Notes: generated by a model from the sequence alone, not told the origin. Counted from the first letter of the stretch, positions 33,646 to 44,888 are shown. The stretch: DNA of 64,000 nucleotides from Euphorbia lathyris (GCF_963576675.1 NC_088910.1:31374531-31438530); one strand, 5' to 3'. A program made the numbers and translations.

Positions 33646-35096
33646 TGATAGATCCCTATTTTATAGAGTTTTTAGGAGTAATTTAGATTGATTTAATTAG
33701 CTTTTAGTTAAGCTTTTGTATTAATTTGATAGTTTTTAGTTAAATTTAGTATTTTCCATTATTTATGAAATTATCAGTGTTTTCAGAGATTTCCAGGGAC
33801 TATTCGAGCATTTCTAAACCAGACCAAATCCCATTGGAGCATTTTCGGACTATTCAGGGACCATCAAAATACTTTTGGGATTCATCAGGGACCATTAAAG
33901 CATCTTTCGGAAGTCTAGGGACCTAAAACAGACAAAAGCCGGAGCAAAATCGCCCCAATTGGGACCTGTCTCGTCGAGACACTCCTTGTCTCGATGAGAC
34001 AAGGCAGGGAAATGCGCACCAGCGCCTTCCCCTTTGCTGGAATGTGCGGATTTGGGCTTTGAGGCGCACTAAAACACTATGTAATTGTCTATTTTGCCCA
34101 TGTGACATTAGGGTTTTCTCCCTAACACTATAAATAGGGAGATATCTCACTTGTATCAAGGGCCATCATTCACAATGTAGATACAAAACGGGTTCTAGAT
34201 TTGTCTTTTTTCGTTTTATCTTTTATCTTTATAATTAATTAAAGATATTTTCCATTGTTCATATTTGCCTTGCCTATCTGATTAATTTTTCTATGAACTA
34301 ATCCTCATCCAATTTGGAATGGGGATAAGATTGATTATATGATTATGTATGATTAGGGACAAAGGGTTTATGTGTTTACCTTTAATTGATCAGATTATGC
34401 ATGCTTAATGCCTTGAAGTTGTTAGGAATAGGATTATTGCTAGAATGAGACTCGATGACGATCAACTAGCCTGCTTTATGTATATATTTGTGTCTAATGC
34501 CTATAACATGACAAAGATAGGATTATAGATAGGTAAGCACTTGACCATGGAATTATCTATACTGAACTTGTATAATCCCACCTTGCTAGAGACCACTAGG
34601 AGTGCGGCTTCGTGGCTGGGCTATGGCTTCAGCCTTAGTTGCCAAAGAACCTAATGCTTTGCATGCCCTAAGTTATATTCCTAATAAGCAGTTAGCTGAA
34701 TGCACATGAATAGGTTAGATAAATCTTGATCACATTTGTCTTTCTTGTTAGGGCAATTACCACCAATCACTGATAAAACATAAGTCTGAACTCCCTAAAC
34801 CCATATATAGGATTTAATCAAAGGATTCCTCATCTTGGATTGTACCTTCCATTAATTCACCTTTTACCTATTTAATTGTTCACTTTATTATTTATTTTGT
34901 TATTTCAATTCATTTAATCAATTAGTTATTCAAAACCCAAACTATTATTCAACCTTCTAAATAATTAGATCACTCTAGGTAGATTTACTAATTATAACAA
35001 ATAGTCATTGTGGTTCGATCTCGTACTTAGCACATTACTACTTGTGACGATAGAATACACTTTTCCTATTAACTGCCATATATTTTACGAGCATCA
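33646..35096 (+). repeat. 3' LTR of E2 (1451 bp)
   Basis: TGATAGATC...GAGCATCA. It is shorter than E's LTR. It has two palindromes (centres 33974 and 33994, spacing 20) instead of four and a TATA box near 34128-34137. Confidence 0.88.
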
Positions 35097-36055
35097 GCAT
35101 GTACGCAAGGCGTCTATGCCACAATTCGATTGTGTTTTCATTCTCCGCCGCATTGACCACTTCTTGTGAGAGCTTTGTCTGTATAAGATACAACCTTGAG
35201 TACTTTCTACCTATTGCAACCACCATCGAACCTTTGGTGAGCCTCTATTGGCCATTGCGGAAGGTATTACGGAAGCCTTCTTCATCAAGCTTGTCTACAA
35301 AGATCAGATTCAGGCACATATCTGGAACATGCCTGACATCTTTCAATACTAACTTCATGCCATTCTCAGCCTCTAGGTGAACGCCACATTTTCCCACAAC
35401 TTTGGAGAAGTTGTCATTTCCCATCCTTACAACACCAAAATCTCCTGGTGTGTAAGATGAGAAAAATTCCCTTCGAGGCGTGGCATGAATAGTAGCACCA
35501 CTATCAATCACCCAACTAGTCTCTTGGGTTACAAGATTGATAATATCAGCATTGTAGACAATGTTGAACTCGGCAACAACATTTTCTCGTTCGTCATCGG
35601 TATTGTCATCTCTCTTCTCTTCATTGCCTTTGCTTTTCTCTTGCTCGAGCTTCTTGCAGAATCTTCTAATGTGGCCTTTTTTCTTCCAATGATGGCACTC
35701 AACGTTGGCATACTTGTTGGATTTTCCTCTGCTTTTGCCTCTATCTTTGGATCCTATAGCTTCGCTCTTTCCTCTGGAATTTACAACCAGAACATCTGAT
35801 TGTGGTGTAGAGGCTCCTTGCATCCTGCACCGCATATCTTCATTTAAAATTCCACTTTTGACAAACTCTATGGAAATTTTGCCATCTGGTGCTGAATTTG
35901 GAAGTGAAATTCTTAGAGTCTCCCATGACTCTGGTAAGGAACCCAGCGTAAGTAAAGCAGTGAGCTCATTTTCAAGCCCCATACTGGAAAGTTGATCCAC
36001 GATCCTTTGGAACTCATTCAAGTGGTCTGCGAGAGAAGTACCGTCTCGATATTTA
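35097..36055 (-). pseudogene. Ty1/copia element K: gag tail, protease, start of integrase
   Basis: The minus-strand frame carries the end of gag (SLADHLNEFQ...MGLENELTALLTLGSLP), a zinc knuckle whose second Cys is Trp (CHHWKKKGHIRRFC) and an intact copia protease site (WVIDSGATIHAT). It continues with NGMKLVLKDVRHVPD and, after a frameshift near 35245, the GAG-pre-integrase motif LWHRRLAYM. Order and motifs fit the Tork/Retrofit side of copia. It is cut on the left by E2 and on the right by the LINE 3' tail. The rest of pol is not in this window. It is non-functional. Confidence 0.85.
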
Positions 36056-36133
36056 CAACAACAACAATAGAGCCTTAGTCCCGAAATGATTCGGGATCGG
36101 CTAACATGAACCATCATATAAAACCATAAAATC

Positions 36134-36502
36134 AAGTCGTGTCAGCGACACAAATTCTCTCCCTCCACTCTGTCCTATCCACTACCATATTTTCCTCAAT
36201 CCCCAATAAGCTCATATCACTATCGATCACCCTCCTCCAAATTTGCTTAGGTCTTCCCCTACCCCTCACCACTACATCCCTTTGCCACTCTTAAGTCCTC
36301 CTAACCGGCGCATCAAGCACTCTTCGTCTTACCTGGTCAAACCACCTTAATCGGGTTTCACTCATTTTATCCTCAATAGCTGTAACCCTTACCTTTGTCC
36401 TAATTATTTCATTACTCGCCTGATCCTTTCTCGTATGACCACACATCCATCTCAACATATGCATCTCCGCCACTGACATTTTATGAATGTGACAGTGTTT
36501 CA
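36134..36502 (-). pseudogene. LINE C-terminal ORF segment
   Basis: Encodes KMSVAEMHMLRWMCGHTR, DKMSETRLRWFDQVRRR and, after an ochre stop near 36290, the typical RTE end with GRGRPKQIW. The frame is continuous with the reverse transcriptase segment once E3 and one duplication copy are discounted. Confidence 0.8.
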
Positions 36503-38140
36503 TGATGCTCGTAAAATATATAGCATTTAATAGGACAAGTGTATCCTATCGCAACAAGTAATATTGTGCTAAGCACGAGATCGAACCACAAAGACTATTC
36601 GTTATAACTAGTAAATCTACCTAGAATGATCTAATTGTTTAGATGGTTGGATAAATGTTTGGGTTTTTGTCTGATTACCTAATTGAATTAAAGGAAATTA
36701 ACATAACAAAATAAAGTGAACAATTGACAGGGTAGAAGGTGAATTAATGGTTGGCACAATCTAGGCTGAGGAATTCTTTGATTAAATCCTATGTATGAGT
36801 TTAGGGAGTTCAGATTTGTGTTTTACCAATGATTGAAGGTAATTGTCCTAAGTGAAAGACTAATATGATCAGTATTGTCCTTCCTATTCACATGCATTCG
36901 GGTGACGGCTTGATTAGGCATATACCCTAGGTCATGCAAAGCATTAGGTTTATTGACAACTAAGGCTAAAGCCGTAGCCCAGCCACAAAGCCTCATTCCT
37001 AGTGGTCTCTAGCGAAGTCAGATTTACATAAGTTCAGTATAGACGATTCCGTGGTCAGGTTCTCATCTATCTATAATCCTATTTAATGTCAGGGTCACAG
37101 GCATTAGGCACATTATATACATAAACAGGATAGTTGATCATTATCAATGTTCACTCTAGCATAAATCTCGTTCCTAACAATATCTAGGCATTAAGCATGC
37201 ATAAACGGATCAATCAAAGGTCCTAGATCCCTAATCATACATATTCATATAATCAATTTCATCCCCATCCCAAATTGGATGGAGATCAGTTCATAGACAA
37301 ACCAATCATAGCAATAGGAAAATAGGAATAATGGAAAAACATCTTCAATTGAATATAATCGTAAAAGATAAAAGGGAAAGAGAGAAATCTAGAACCCGTT
37401 TTGCCGATTCTGATTACAAAAATAGAAGATGAGGAACTTCTCCCATCAATTGTTCTTGAATAAAATAAAAACTGAAAATAAATCTAACCTAGAAACAAGA
37501 AAATAAAACTGAAATAAAAGCTAAATCTACATAGTGGAGGAGAGAAAGCCCTAGCGGCTCTCCGATTTATTAAGTGGCTAATCCCCCCTGAAAGATTAGG
37601 ATTAGCTCCCTATTTAAAGAGTTAGGAAGGAAACCCTAATGCCTCAGGGGTAAAAAATGGCATTTAAAAAGTGTTTAATGGGATTTTGGGCTTAATATTC
37701 GCGGATTTCAGCAAAGGGGAAGGCGCAGGCGCGCCTTCCCCCGCCTCGTCTCGTCGAGACAAGGCCTGTCTCGACGAGACGAGGGCCTGTCTCGACGAGA
37801 CAGCCTGTGTCTCGTCGAGATAGGTCCCATTTGGGGGATTAAACTCTGGTTTTTATCCTTTTGAGTCCCTGGGCTTCCGAAAGATGCTCTAATGGTTCCT
37901 AATGAATCCCAAAGTGCTTCGATGGTCCCTGAAAAGTCCGGTAATTCCCCAATGGGCTTTGGTCTGGTTCGGAAATGCACGAAAAGTCCCTGAAAATCCC
38001 TGAAAACACCGAAAATGCCAAAAATAAGGGAAATTGCTAATTTAAACTAAAAGATAATAAAATGCTACTGAAATTAAAAGGAAATAAAGCAAAAGGAAGC
38101 TAAAAGGGGCCTAAAAACCCTATACAAATGGGAGCTATCA
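36503..38140 (-). repeat. Solo LTR E3 (E family, 1638 bp) in the LINE
   Basis: A full-length E-type LTR in minus orientation with no interior. Flanks TTTCA (36498-36502) and TTTGA (38141-38145) differ at one base, so this is an aged duplication. The palindrome array has centres 37754, 37774, 37795 and 37815 (20, 21, 20 bp). The TATA box is mutated to TTTAAATAG near 37608-37618. Confidence 0.9.
37748..37821 (-). promoter_or_regulatory. Four-dyad palindrome array of E3
   Basis: Four GTCTCGNCGAGAC dyads keep the same 20/21/20 spacing as in element E although this solo LTR is older and otherwise diverged. Confidence 0.7.
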
Positions 38141-38925
38141 TTTGACTGTCAAACACTCCGTACCATATAACAATGCTGGTCTGATTGCCGTGTGGTAGAA
38201 TTTTCCCTTCAATCTATTAGGCATGCCGGGGTCACAAAGGAAACCCATAGAACTCTTCCACTTTGCCCACCCCGATTTAATCCTATGAGCAACATCTCCA
38301 TCTACTTCTCCATCCGTTTGGATAATAAATCCTAAATACCGGAAGCAATCCGATGCTTGAGCAGCTCTCCCATCTAGAGTGATTGTCCCTGCCTCCCTAC
38401 TCCTATCTCCGTTAAACTTACACTCCAAATATTCTGTCTTACTTCGGCTCAACTTAAAGCCTCTAGATTCTAAAGTTTATCTTTATAGTTCCAACTTCCT
38501 CTCCATGCCTTCTTTCGTCTCATCAACCAACACAATATCATCTGCAAACAACATGCACCATGGTATACCATCTTGAAGTGAACTCATTAGTTCATCCATA
38601 ACGATGGAAAAAAGAAATGGGCTTAGTGCAGAACCTTGATGCACTCCAATCGTAATAGGGAACTTTTCAGTCTTTCCAACACTGGTACATACACTCGTGC
38701 ATGCTCCCTCATACATGTCCTTTATGATGTCAATATATTTTCGCAAAATGCCTTTCCTTGTTAACGCCCACCAAAGTACTTTTCTTGGCACCTTATGACA
38801 TGCCTTCTCCAAGTCAATCAAAACCATATGCAAGTCTTTCTTTTTATTTCGATAGTGCTCCATTATTTCGATATGCAAGTCAATCAAAACCAAAATGTCT
38901 TTCCTTGTTAACGCCCACCAACGTG
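38138..38925 (-). pseudogene. LINE reverse transcriptase segment
   Basis: Two overlapping minus-strand frames: the first has VLIDLEKACHKVPRKVL, GVHQGSALSPFLFSIVMDEL and the catalytic FADDIVLVDE (near 38535-38555). The second starts near 38452 with SRSKTEYL and runs to YHTAIRPALLYGTE, where E3 interrupts. A stop/frameshift near 38475 separates them. The N-terminal endonuclease and fingers are missing. The RTE assignment is from these motifs and the tail. Confidence 0.85.
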
Positions 38926-39300
38926 GTTCGCCCTTACAGACTACGTCCACGAACAAGCTTGAGAATAAATTCTGCCACTATAAAATAGTAGGCGTACAAA
39001 GAGGGCGTTCTCTAGAAACTTTCTAGAGTTACAATGAGATAAGACCAAAATAGTAGCACTCAGGTATTTTCCGGAAATTCCCTAAAATAATATTCTTACT
39101 ATTTTGTCTCTTCCCGGAAATAATTAGACTACCCTCAAATCACTCAACTCTCTCAATTTTGAGAACTCTCGTCTGCCTTCACTCTCTCAATTATTATTAT
39201 ACTCCCTCACAATCATATAATCTGGTAATCCTTGGCATTTTATACTGTCAAGGGTCACCAACAACCAACAACAACATTCAATGTTGTGAATGCTGTTGTT
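38926..39300 (-). repeat. Probable copia LTR fragment (K or relative)
   Basis: On the minus strand there is a TATA-like CAGTATAAAATGCC near 39239-39252, then a leader-like stretch. CAAGCTTGTTCGTGGACG and CGAACCACG at 38920-38965 follow, an arrangement common in U5 of Tork-type LTRs. Ends are not defined and no second copy exists, so assignment to K is tentative. If correct, K's primer-binding site and gag N-terminus were lost at the LINE junction. Confidence 0.4.
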
Positions 39301-40129
39301 TGAAATATGAGGGTGGCGCCGAATTCGGTGTTACCCCAATTAATGATTTATATATTTTTTTAATATTTACAAATTACACAAATGATCCCTCATTTAATTG
39401 GGATTTCAAATTAATATCAGATATTATTTACTACTATGTTTTTATTTGTATAATATAATGTAGGTAACAATGAGTTTTTAGTTGTCATGCAAAGTTTTAT
39501 ACAAATGTATTATACAAATTTTTATACAAATGTATTATATAAATAATAACACATGTAATTATCATTGATAGTATTTTTTAATAAATATAAATGTAATATA
39601 ATTATAATTATAATAAATATAAATATATTAGTTGAACTTTATATCTAAAATTTTCTCATTCATTTCAATAAACAAATTGGTCTTTTTATTTTATATTTTC
39701 AATAGTAATTTTTTTATAGTTTATCCGATTTTTTCGATCCGAGTATCCTTTAATGAATCCTCTCTAAATTAAAACTTCCACTAGTAAACTTTTTATTAAG
39801 AATTTAAATATATAAAAATAAATATTACACAAATTATTTAATTAAAGTTCAATTTCATTTTTATTCCTATATATATATATATTAATAACAAGAAGTTAAA
39901 AAAATCATATATTTTAAATTTTTCAGTTTTCAGTTTTCTCATACATTATATTTTTTTTATACCATTAGAATAGATAATAATAATTATAATAATTAAAACA
40001 AAAGATAAATGTATATACATATATATAATTAGCTGGAATTTACATATTATACTCCAACTAGAAAATGCTACCTAATCTAAAAATATAAACATAATGAATA
40101 ATTAATTGAAATAAGAAGAATGAATAAAA
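39301..40129. other. AT-rich spacer downstream of the expansin gene
   Basis: Very AT-rich and without recognisable genes or elements. It includes the 3' untranslated region and polyadenylation region of the expansin on the right side, with no strict AATAAA that I would commit to. Confidence 0.5.
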
Positions 40130-42249
40130 TTAAACTTTGAAATTGACTAAGGAAGCGTAAGTTTTACCAGGAACCCAATCTTTAGGAATAACATTTTCAG
40201 CAACCAAAACGCTTCCAGAATATCGAGATTTAAGAAGAACAGAAAAAGGAGGACGCATTTCAGTTGGGGAATTATACTTCCAAAGTGCACCCCATGAGCG
40301 TACCATAGGCGTCCAATCATCTGGTTTTGCCAAACAATCCCTTACGTATACTTTTGATACATCGCCATCTCCTTCTGCGTATTCTACTACAAACGCTAAA
40401 TAATATGGATTTGATCCTGCATCTATTTTGAAATCTACGTTCTTTGTTGAATAGTCACATTCAACCCTGTATCATTAATTAATATATTAGCCAAAAATAT
40501 ACTTGTTCACATGTTTGGATATCCGTGTAGTCGGCATTCGATAAGTCGGGCCAGGTTGGATAAGGGAATTCACATTAGATTCGACCTGGCCTAAAACCGT
40601 AAAAGGCCACTTATTTTTAAGATGGTTTTGAGATTTGTAAAAATAGGATAGTTTGACCCATTGTACTCTATTAATATTTATAATTAAGAAAAAAATTTAA
40701 TTTTTTATTATATATAATATATTAGACAAAAGTCCATTGGGCCTCAGTCGAGTCCCCTCAGCCCGACCTATCAATCCAAGGCAAAAAGTATTACGAAGCC
40801 TCTAATCATTATTATTTTAATGGATTGGGCGCCAAATCTTTTATTTCATCATATAAGACTCCAATAACTTGTTTTGTTTGTGTGAACATCTAATTCATTT
40901 AGTTATTAATTTAAAAAAAAATTCATTTAATTATTTGGAAATTGTAAATTTTTACGGTTGTAAATAAAGTTTTATAGTTTTTCTATATACATATATAAAA
41001 AAATATTATTTTTTGAACTGTTAAACCAAATTTTTTGAATATAAAAGAAATGAATAATATTCTATTAAACAAGTTTTATATTTAAAGCTGATTTTCTAAT
41101 TATTAAAAGCTTAATGATATAAAAAATAAAAATAAAAAAATATTGGTTTTAATGTATTGAAATAAAAATTTAAGACCCAATCCATCAAAATTAGAATGAC
41201 TTTGATCCATGTAAAAAAATTGTATATATGTATTTATATTACATACCTTGTGAACTCTAATTGGAGTTTTCCAGACTTACGAAGATTGTCTTCCTCACCA
41301 TGTTTAGCAAGGGCACCGAAAGCTGTACCACTCAAATCAAAATGATTGTGTTGACATTCTGGACAAAGATCTGTCACAATCACTCTAACTGGTTTTTCTG
41401 AACAACATGGATTGTTTTTACATTTTACCTACATTCATTTATAACAACAATAACAAAAGCGACAAATATTTAGAAGGAACAAAAAAAAAGGATTAAGAAC
41501 CAGGACGAAAACAAATTCCGTCATTAATGCCAAATTTCTCACAAATTTTGAAACCAATGAAGTTGCCGACGAAATTTTTATGTTTATCATGGAAAAATCT
41601 GTTGAGAAATCAATATTTTTTTTGTTATTTTCTCTCTAGAGTCGGGGGCCAATGGCCCCTCTACAATACCTTGTAATTCCACCCCTGCGCTAGAGGGACC
41701 CTCACTCTTAATTTTCGGAAGATATAAAAGATATTATATTACCGGTAATATCCGTCGTGAACATGATAATTTCATTTTATTGAGCATTTGTCATGGATTT
41801 AACAAGAGCGACAAATATATTCATTGATTGTCGCGTATTTATTTTACGGCTCCGTCTCGAGCTTAATTACCTGATAACATACACCACATCCCTTTCCTTC
41901 TTTATAAAGATTATGACTAATGGCAGTAATCATAGAATTAAAGGGGTGTTCTGAAACTGCTTTTGCATATCCACAAGCACCTCCTGCATCCATCCATTAT
42001 TAAATTAATCACGAATCTAATTATTCACGATAATTAATTAATTAATAGATAATTATAAAAATTACCATCACTTCCGCAGCCAGTAGGGGGACCGTACCAA
42101 GTTCCGACAGCTTCTCGCCAATGAGTATCGTCGATGCGTCGTTGCGTATTCTTGTCTTTACCGTGGCTAAAGCTGGGCTTAAAGTTGCTGCAAAAAATGA
42201 TCAAAAATGCAACTAAACCATATGGTATTGATACTTGAATACTGCCCAT
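40130..42249 (-). CDS. EXPB: Beta-expansin, four exons
   Basis: Exons on the minus strand: 42249-42066, 41983-41871, 41428-41247 and 40466-40130, all with GT-AG introns (82, 442 and 780 bp); joined length is 816 nt, 271 residues. Residues 1-29 are a signal peptide. Domain 1 (six-stranded double-psi barrel) has TWYGPPTG (49-56), GGACGYA (62-68), conserved Cys residues, VTD with Asp119 and the HFD motif (128-130). Domain 2 (about 161-271) is the CBM63-like wall-binding domain with Trp211, Trp218 and Trp222. Expansins loosen the plant cell wall non-enzymatically at acid pH; the protein is secreted. Length and intron number fit EXPB. No stop or frameshift is seen, so it may be functional. The family number cannot be assigned. 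Confidence 0.93.
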
Positions 42250-42715
42250 TTTATTTTGTTTTTTTTATTTTCTTTTTGTCCCTCTTTAATTATTTACCAT
42301 CAATGGCTTATTTTTTATTTTTTATTCTTTATTTTTGAATATGGCTGGCTCTGAAGAACAAGGGTTTATTTTGCCAGCCTTGTTTCTTTTTTGGTGTTTG
42401 ATGATATTGTTTCTGCTTCTTTTTATAAGCAGGTGGTACCTATATTTATGGAATTAATTATTTTTAGCCACAAATTAACCAACTAATTTGTGAACAGAAT
42501 TCATAATCAAATTTATAAATAGAAAATATAACCAAAATTAAAGGAGTCAACTTTTGTTATGATATGGTGTATTTTAATGTACTGGATTATGTACAATTTA
42601 TCCCAATATTTTACTTTAAATATAAGATTTCATTTCCTAATAAATTCATCAACTATTACCAACAAGTTTTGATTGGTTTTGATAAATAAGATACAATTTC
42701 GGTCTTTGGATGTTC
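42250..42715 (-). promoter_or_regulatory. Promoter region of the beta-expansin
   Basis: About 465 bp of non-TE sequence separates the start codon from the hairpin/transposon junction. A TATA box, CTTATAAAA on the minus strand, lies at 42421-42429, about 175 bp upstream of the ATG. A long T-rich (A-rich on minus) leader follows. Confidence 0.6.
42421..42429 (-). promoter_or_regulatory. TATA box of beta-expansin
   Basis: Minus-strand CTTATAAAA. A transcript start about 30 bp downstream would give a 5' leader of roughly 140 nt. Confidence 0.6.
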
Positions 42716-42760
42716 CTTTGAAGAAATATTGTTTTTTTGAAAAACAATATTTCTTCAAAG
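42716..42760. repeat. Perfect 21-bp-arm hairpin at a junction
   Basis: Arms 42716-42736 and 42740-42760 are perfectly complementary around a three-base loop TTG. The right arm's last bases (CAAAG) overlap the start of the E-family LTR tail, so the hairpin marks the exact join between expansin upstream sequence and duplicated transposon DNA. Confidence 0.9.
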
Positions 42761-43214
42761 AACCTAATGCTTTACATGCCCTAAGTTATATGTCTAATCA
42801 AGCCAAGCCGTTAGCTGAATGCATATGAAAAGGTTAGATAAATCTTGATCACATTTATTTTTTTATTAGGGCAATTACTATCAATCACTGATAAAACATA
42901 AGTCTAAACTCCCTAAACCAATACATAGGATTTAATCAAAGGATTCCTCATCCTGGATTGTACCTTCCATTAATTCACCTTCTACCCTGTTAATTGTTCA
43001 CTTTATTGCTTATTTTGTTATTTCAATTCATTTAATTAATTAGTTATTCAAAACCCAAACTATTATTCAACCTTCTAAATAATTAGATCACTCTAGGTAG
43101 ATTTACTAATTCTAACAAATAGTCTTTATGGTTCGATCTCGTGCTTAGCACATTACTACTTGTTGCGATAGGATACACTTGTTCTATTAACTGCCATACA
43201 TTTTGCGAGCATCA
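42760..43214 (+). repeat. E-family LTR tail
   Basis: The last 455 bp of an E-type LTR, ending GCGAGCATCA, closely matching 34650-35096 of E2. The front of the LTR is missing at the hairpin. Confidence 0.88.
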
Positions 43215-43278
43215 GCATGTGTGCGAGGCGTCTATGCCACAATTCGATTGTGTTTTCATTCTCCACCGCGTTGACTGC
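43215..43278 (-). pseudogene. Copia fragment (K-like GAG-pre-integrase)
   Basis: On the minus strand it encodes NTIELWHRRLAHM, the same protein segment and the same junction to an E LTR as at 35097. It is interrupted on the right by G's LTR. ACTGC (43274-43278) is the expected duplication of G. Confidence 0.8.
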
Positions 43279-44888
43279 TGATGCGTCTTCCGTTGAAGAC
43301 TCACTAAGGGATAAGTGTACCCCGTCGTTATCAAGTAATAAAATCTAGAAAGTCCAGGTATCGAATCCACAGGATTTATTCCTGCAAGTATCGAGCTACT
43401 AGGTCTCAGGTGTTATCTAGGCTGTGTGGGTTTTGAGTTGGTTTTGATTAAGTTAATCTACTCCTAGTTGAATTACTCTACTTCTAGCTAAGTTATTCTA
43501 ATTCTAACTAAGTTATTTTACTCCTAATTAAGTTATTCTACTCCTAAGTGATCTTTCACTAATGCAATTACCCGAAGGAACATGGTATGAACGATAATAA
43601 TGAAGATAGGTTATTAGGTCAATTGATTAAAAACCTAATCTAAGTCACTTGTATTCAAGGCGATTAACCCTACTTACCCTCCTGAAGTCCTTAGTGTGTG
43701 ATTCCCTTGTAAGGCCGAAACTAGGTCTAAGGGTCAATAATTTGGGCTTAATCAACTAAGAGGTCGTCAATCTCCTAGGCTCTGACTAGGTCAGATTCAG
43801 CTAACAATATGTGCCAACTAGATTTTGGGGCTTTTGAATGAGTTAAACCAATTGAATAAAGAATAAGACAAAGATTAAATAAATAAATCATTGAAAAAAA
43901 TAAGAGCTAAAATATCATTAAAGAGGAAGAACATTGTCACAAGATACAATTAGCCTAGGATTCATAGACTTTATCAAGGGATAAAAGCATAATTAGATAA
44001 AGGAGATAAGAAAATCCCTTTCAGGGAACCTGTCTACCATGCAGCCAGATTCCTAGGACTTAAGGACGGACCTTGAATAATCCTTGGTGGACGGGACTTC
44101 GGAGCTTCTTCAATGGAGGTTGAAGGAGATGGAGGAGGTGGAGAGGATTCTTCAAGGGTGAAAAGCTAAAGTAATTTACAAGAATGAAAGATATCTAATT
44201 TACAATTGGAAATTCCTATTCATAGACGTGGTACAGGCCCTCTTTCTGACCTAATTTGTAACCTTTTGCAGGTGGGAAGACGTGGGGTCGATCGTGGCAT
44301 CGTGGGATCGGGAATCAGTCTTTTGACTGATTGCCGCAGGGCAGCTCGCCGAGCTAGGCGAGACAGCTCGGCAAGCTGGCCTCTTGCTCGCCTGAGCTGG
44401 CCCCTTAAGGGCCTGCTTGACGGGCTGGCAATGCCAGCTCGCCGATCCGGCCCCAAAAAGGCTATTTCGACGAAAGGGAATGCCCAAAACGCCTTACGCG
44501 ATTGCTGGATGTCCCGAAATGCAACTTTCACCCGAACTCGTTCCTGTTTTAGCCTGCACATGAACGAAAACTCCAAATAACATCAGTTCCGAGGCTGAAT
44601 TGACCGGCCAATCGCTCATTTTGAGTAAACACTTCGTTTGGTGCGACTTTTGGCGGATCAATTAGCTACAAAAGGTAATGAAAATTTAACGTACATGCTA
44701 ATTTGGCCATATTTGCCTAAAATGATCAGAAAACGAGCCTAAACAATGAAACATAAATAGAACATATACAATTTCTAACTAACTCACACAAAAGCATATA
44801 AATGCGAGAATTGCTCGCTTATTCATAAAATAACGCTAAAAAACGTCCTAAAACCGTACCCAAAGATATGGGTTTTTGACCCCTATCA
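43279..44888 (-). repeat. 3' LTR of element G (1610 bp)
   Basis: TGATGCG...CCCTATCA, matching A's LTR at 1724-3342. A palindrome pair AGCTCGCCGAGCT (centre 44349) and AGCTCGGCAAGCT (centre 44371, one mismatch) is 22 bp apart. The TATA box is mutated to CTATGAATAG near 44213-44222. Confidence 0.9.

Larger units (their letters stand above)
31571..35096 (+). mobile_element. Non-autonomous element E2 (E family), 5' LTR split by B
   Basis: Contains the last 174 bp of a 5' LTR (31571-31744), one primer-binding site, a noncoding interior, a duplicated polypurine tract and a complete 3' LTR (33646-35096). The missing front of the 5' LTR is expected on the far side of B, beyond the window. The right end lies within copia fragment K. 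No gag or pol is present. Confidence 0.87.
36056..38925 (-). mobile_element. RTE-type LINE (5'-truncated), interrupted by solo LTR E3
   Basis: The minus-strand 3' end is the RTE tail: GATCCCGAATCATTTCGGG, then GACTAAGGCT and a (TTG)n terminus abutting copia K at 36056. Reverse transcriptase pieces lie at 38138-38900 and the C-terminus at 36134-36502. Only about 1.2 kb of the LINE remains, lacking the endonuclease. The 5' junction is scrambled, with short duplicated segments (38757-38784 and 38899-38925). Confidence 0.85.

Noticed and set aside
40467..41246. Possible transposon inside the third expansin intron
   Set aside because: Phrases such as TCGGGCC and GACCTGGCC suggest an old insertion, but no ends, duplication or coding motif could be defined.
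42716..42760. Hairpin as a microRNA precursor or MITE
   Set aside because: A 21-bp perfect stem with a 3-base loop is too small for a plant miRNA precursor and lacks target duplications for a MITE; its position at a breakpoint favours a repair origin.
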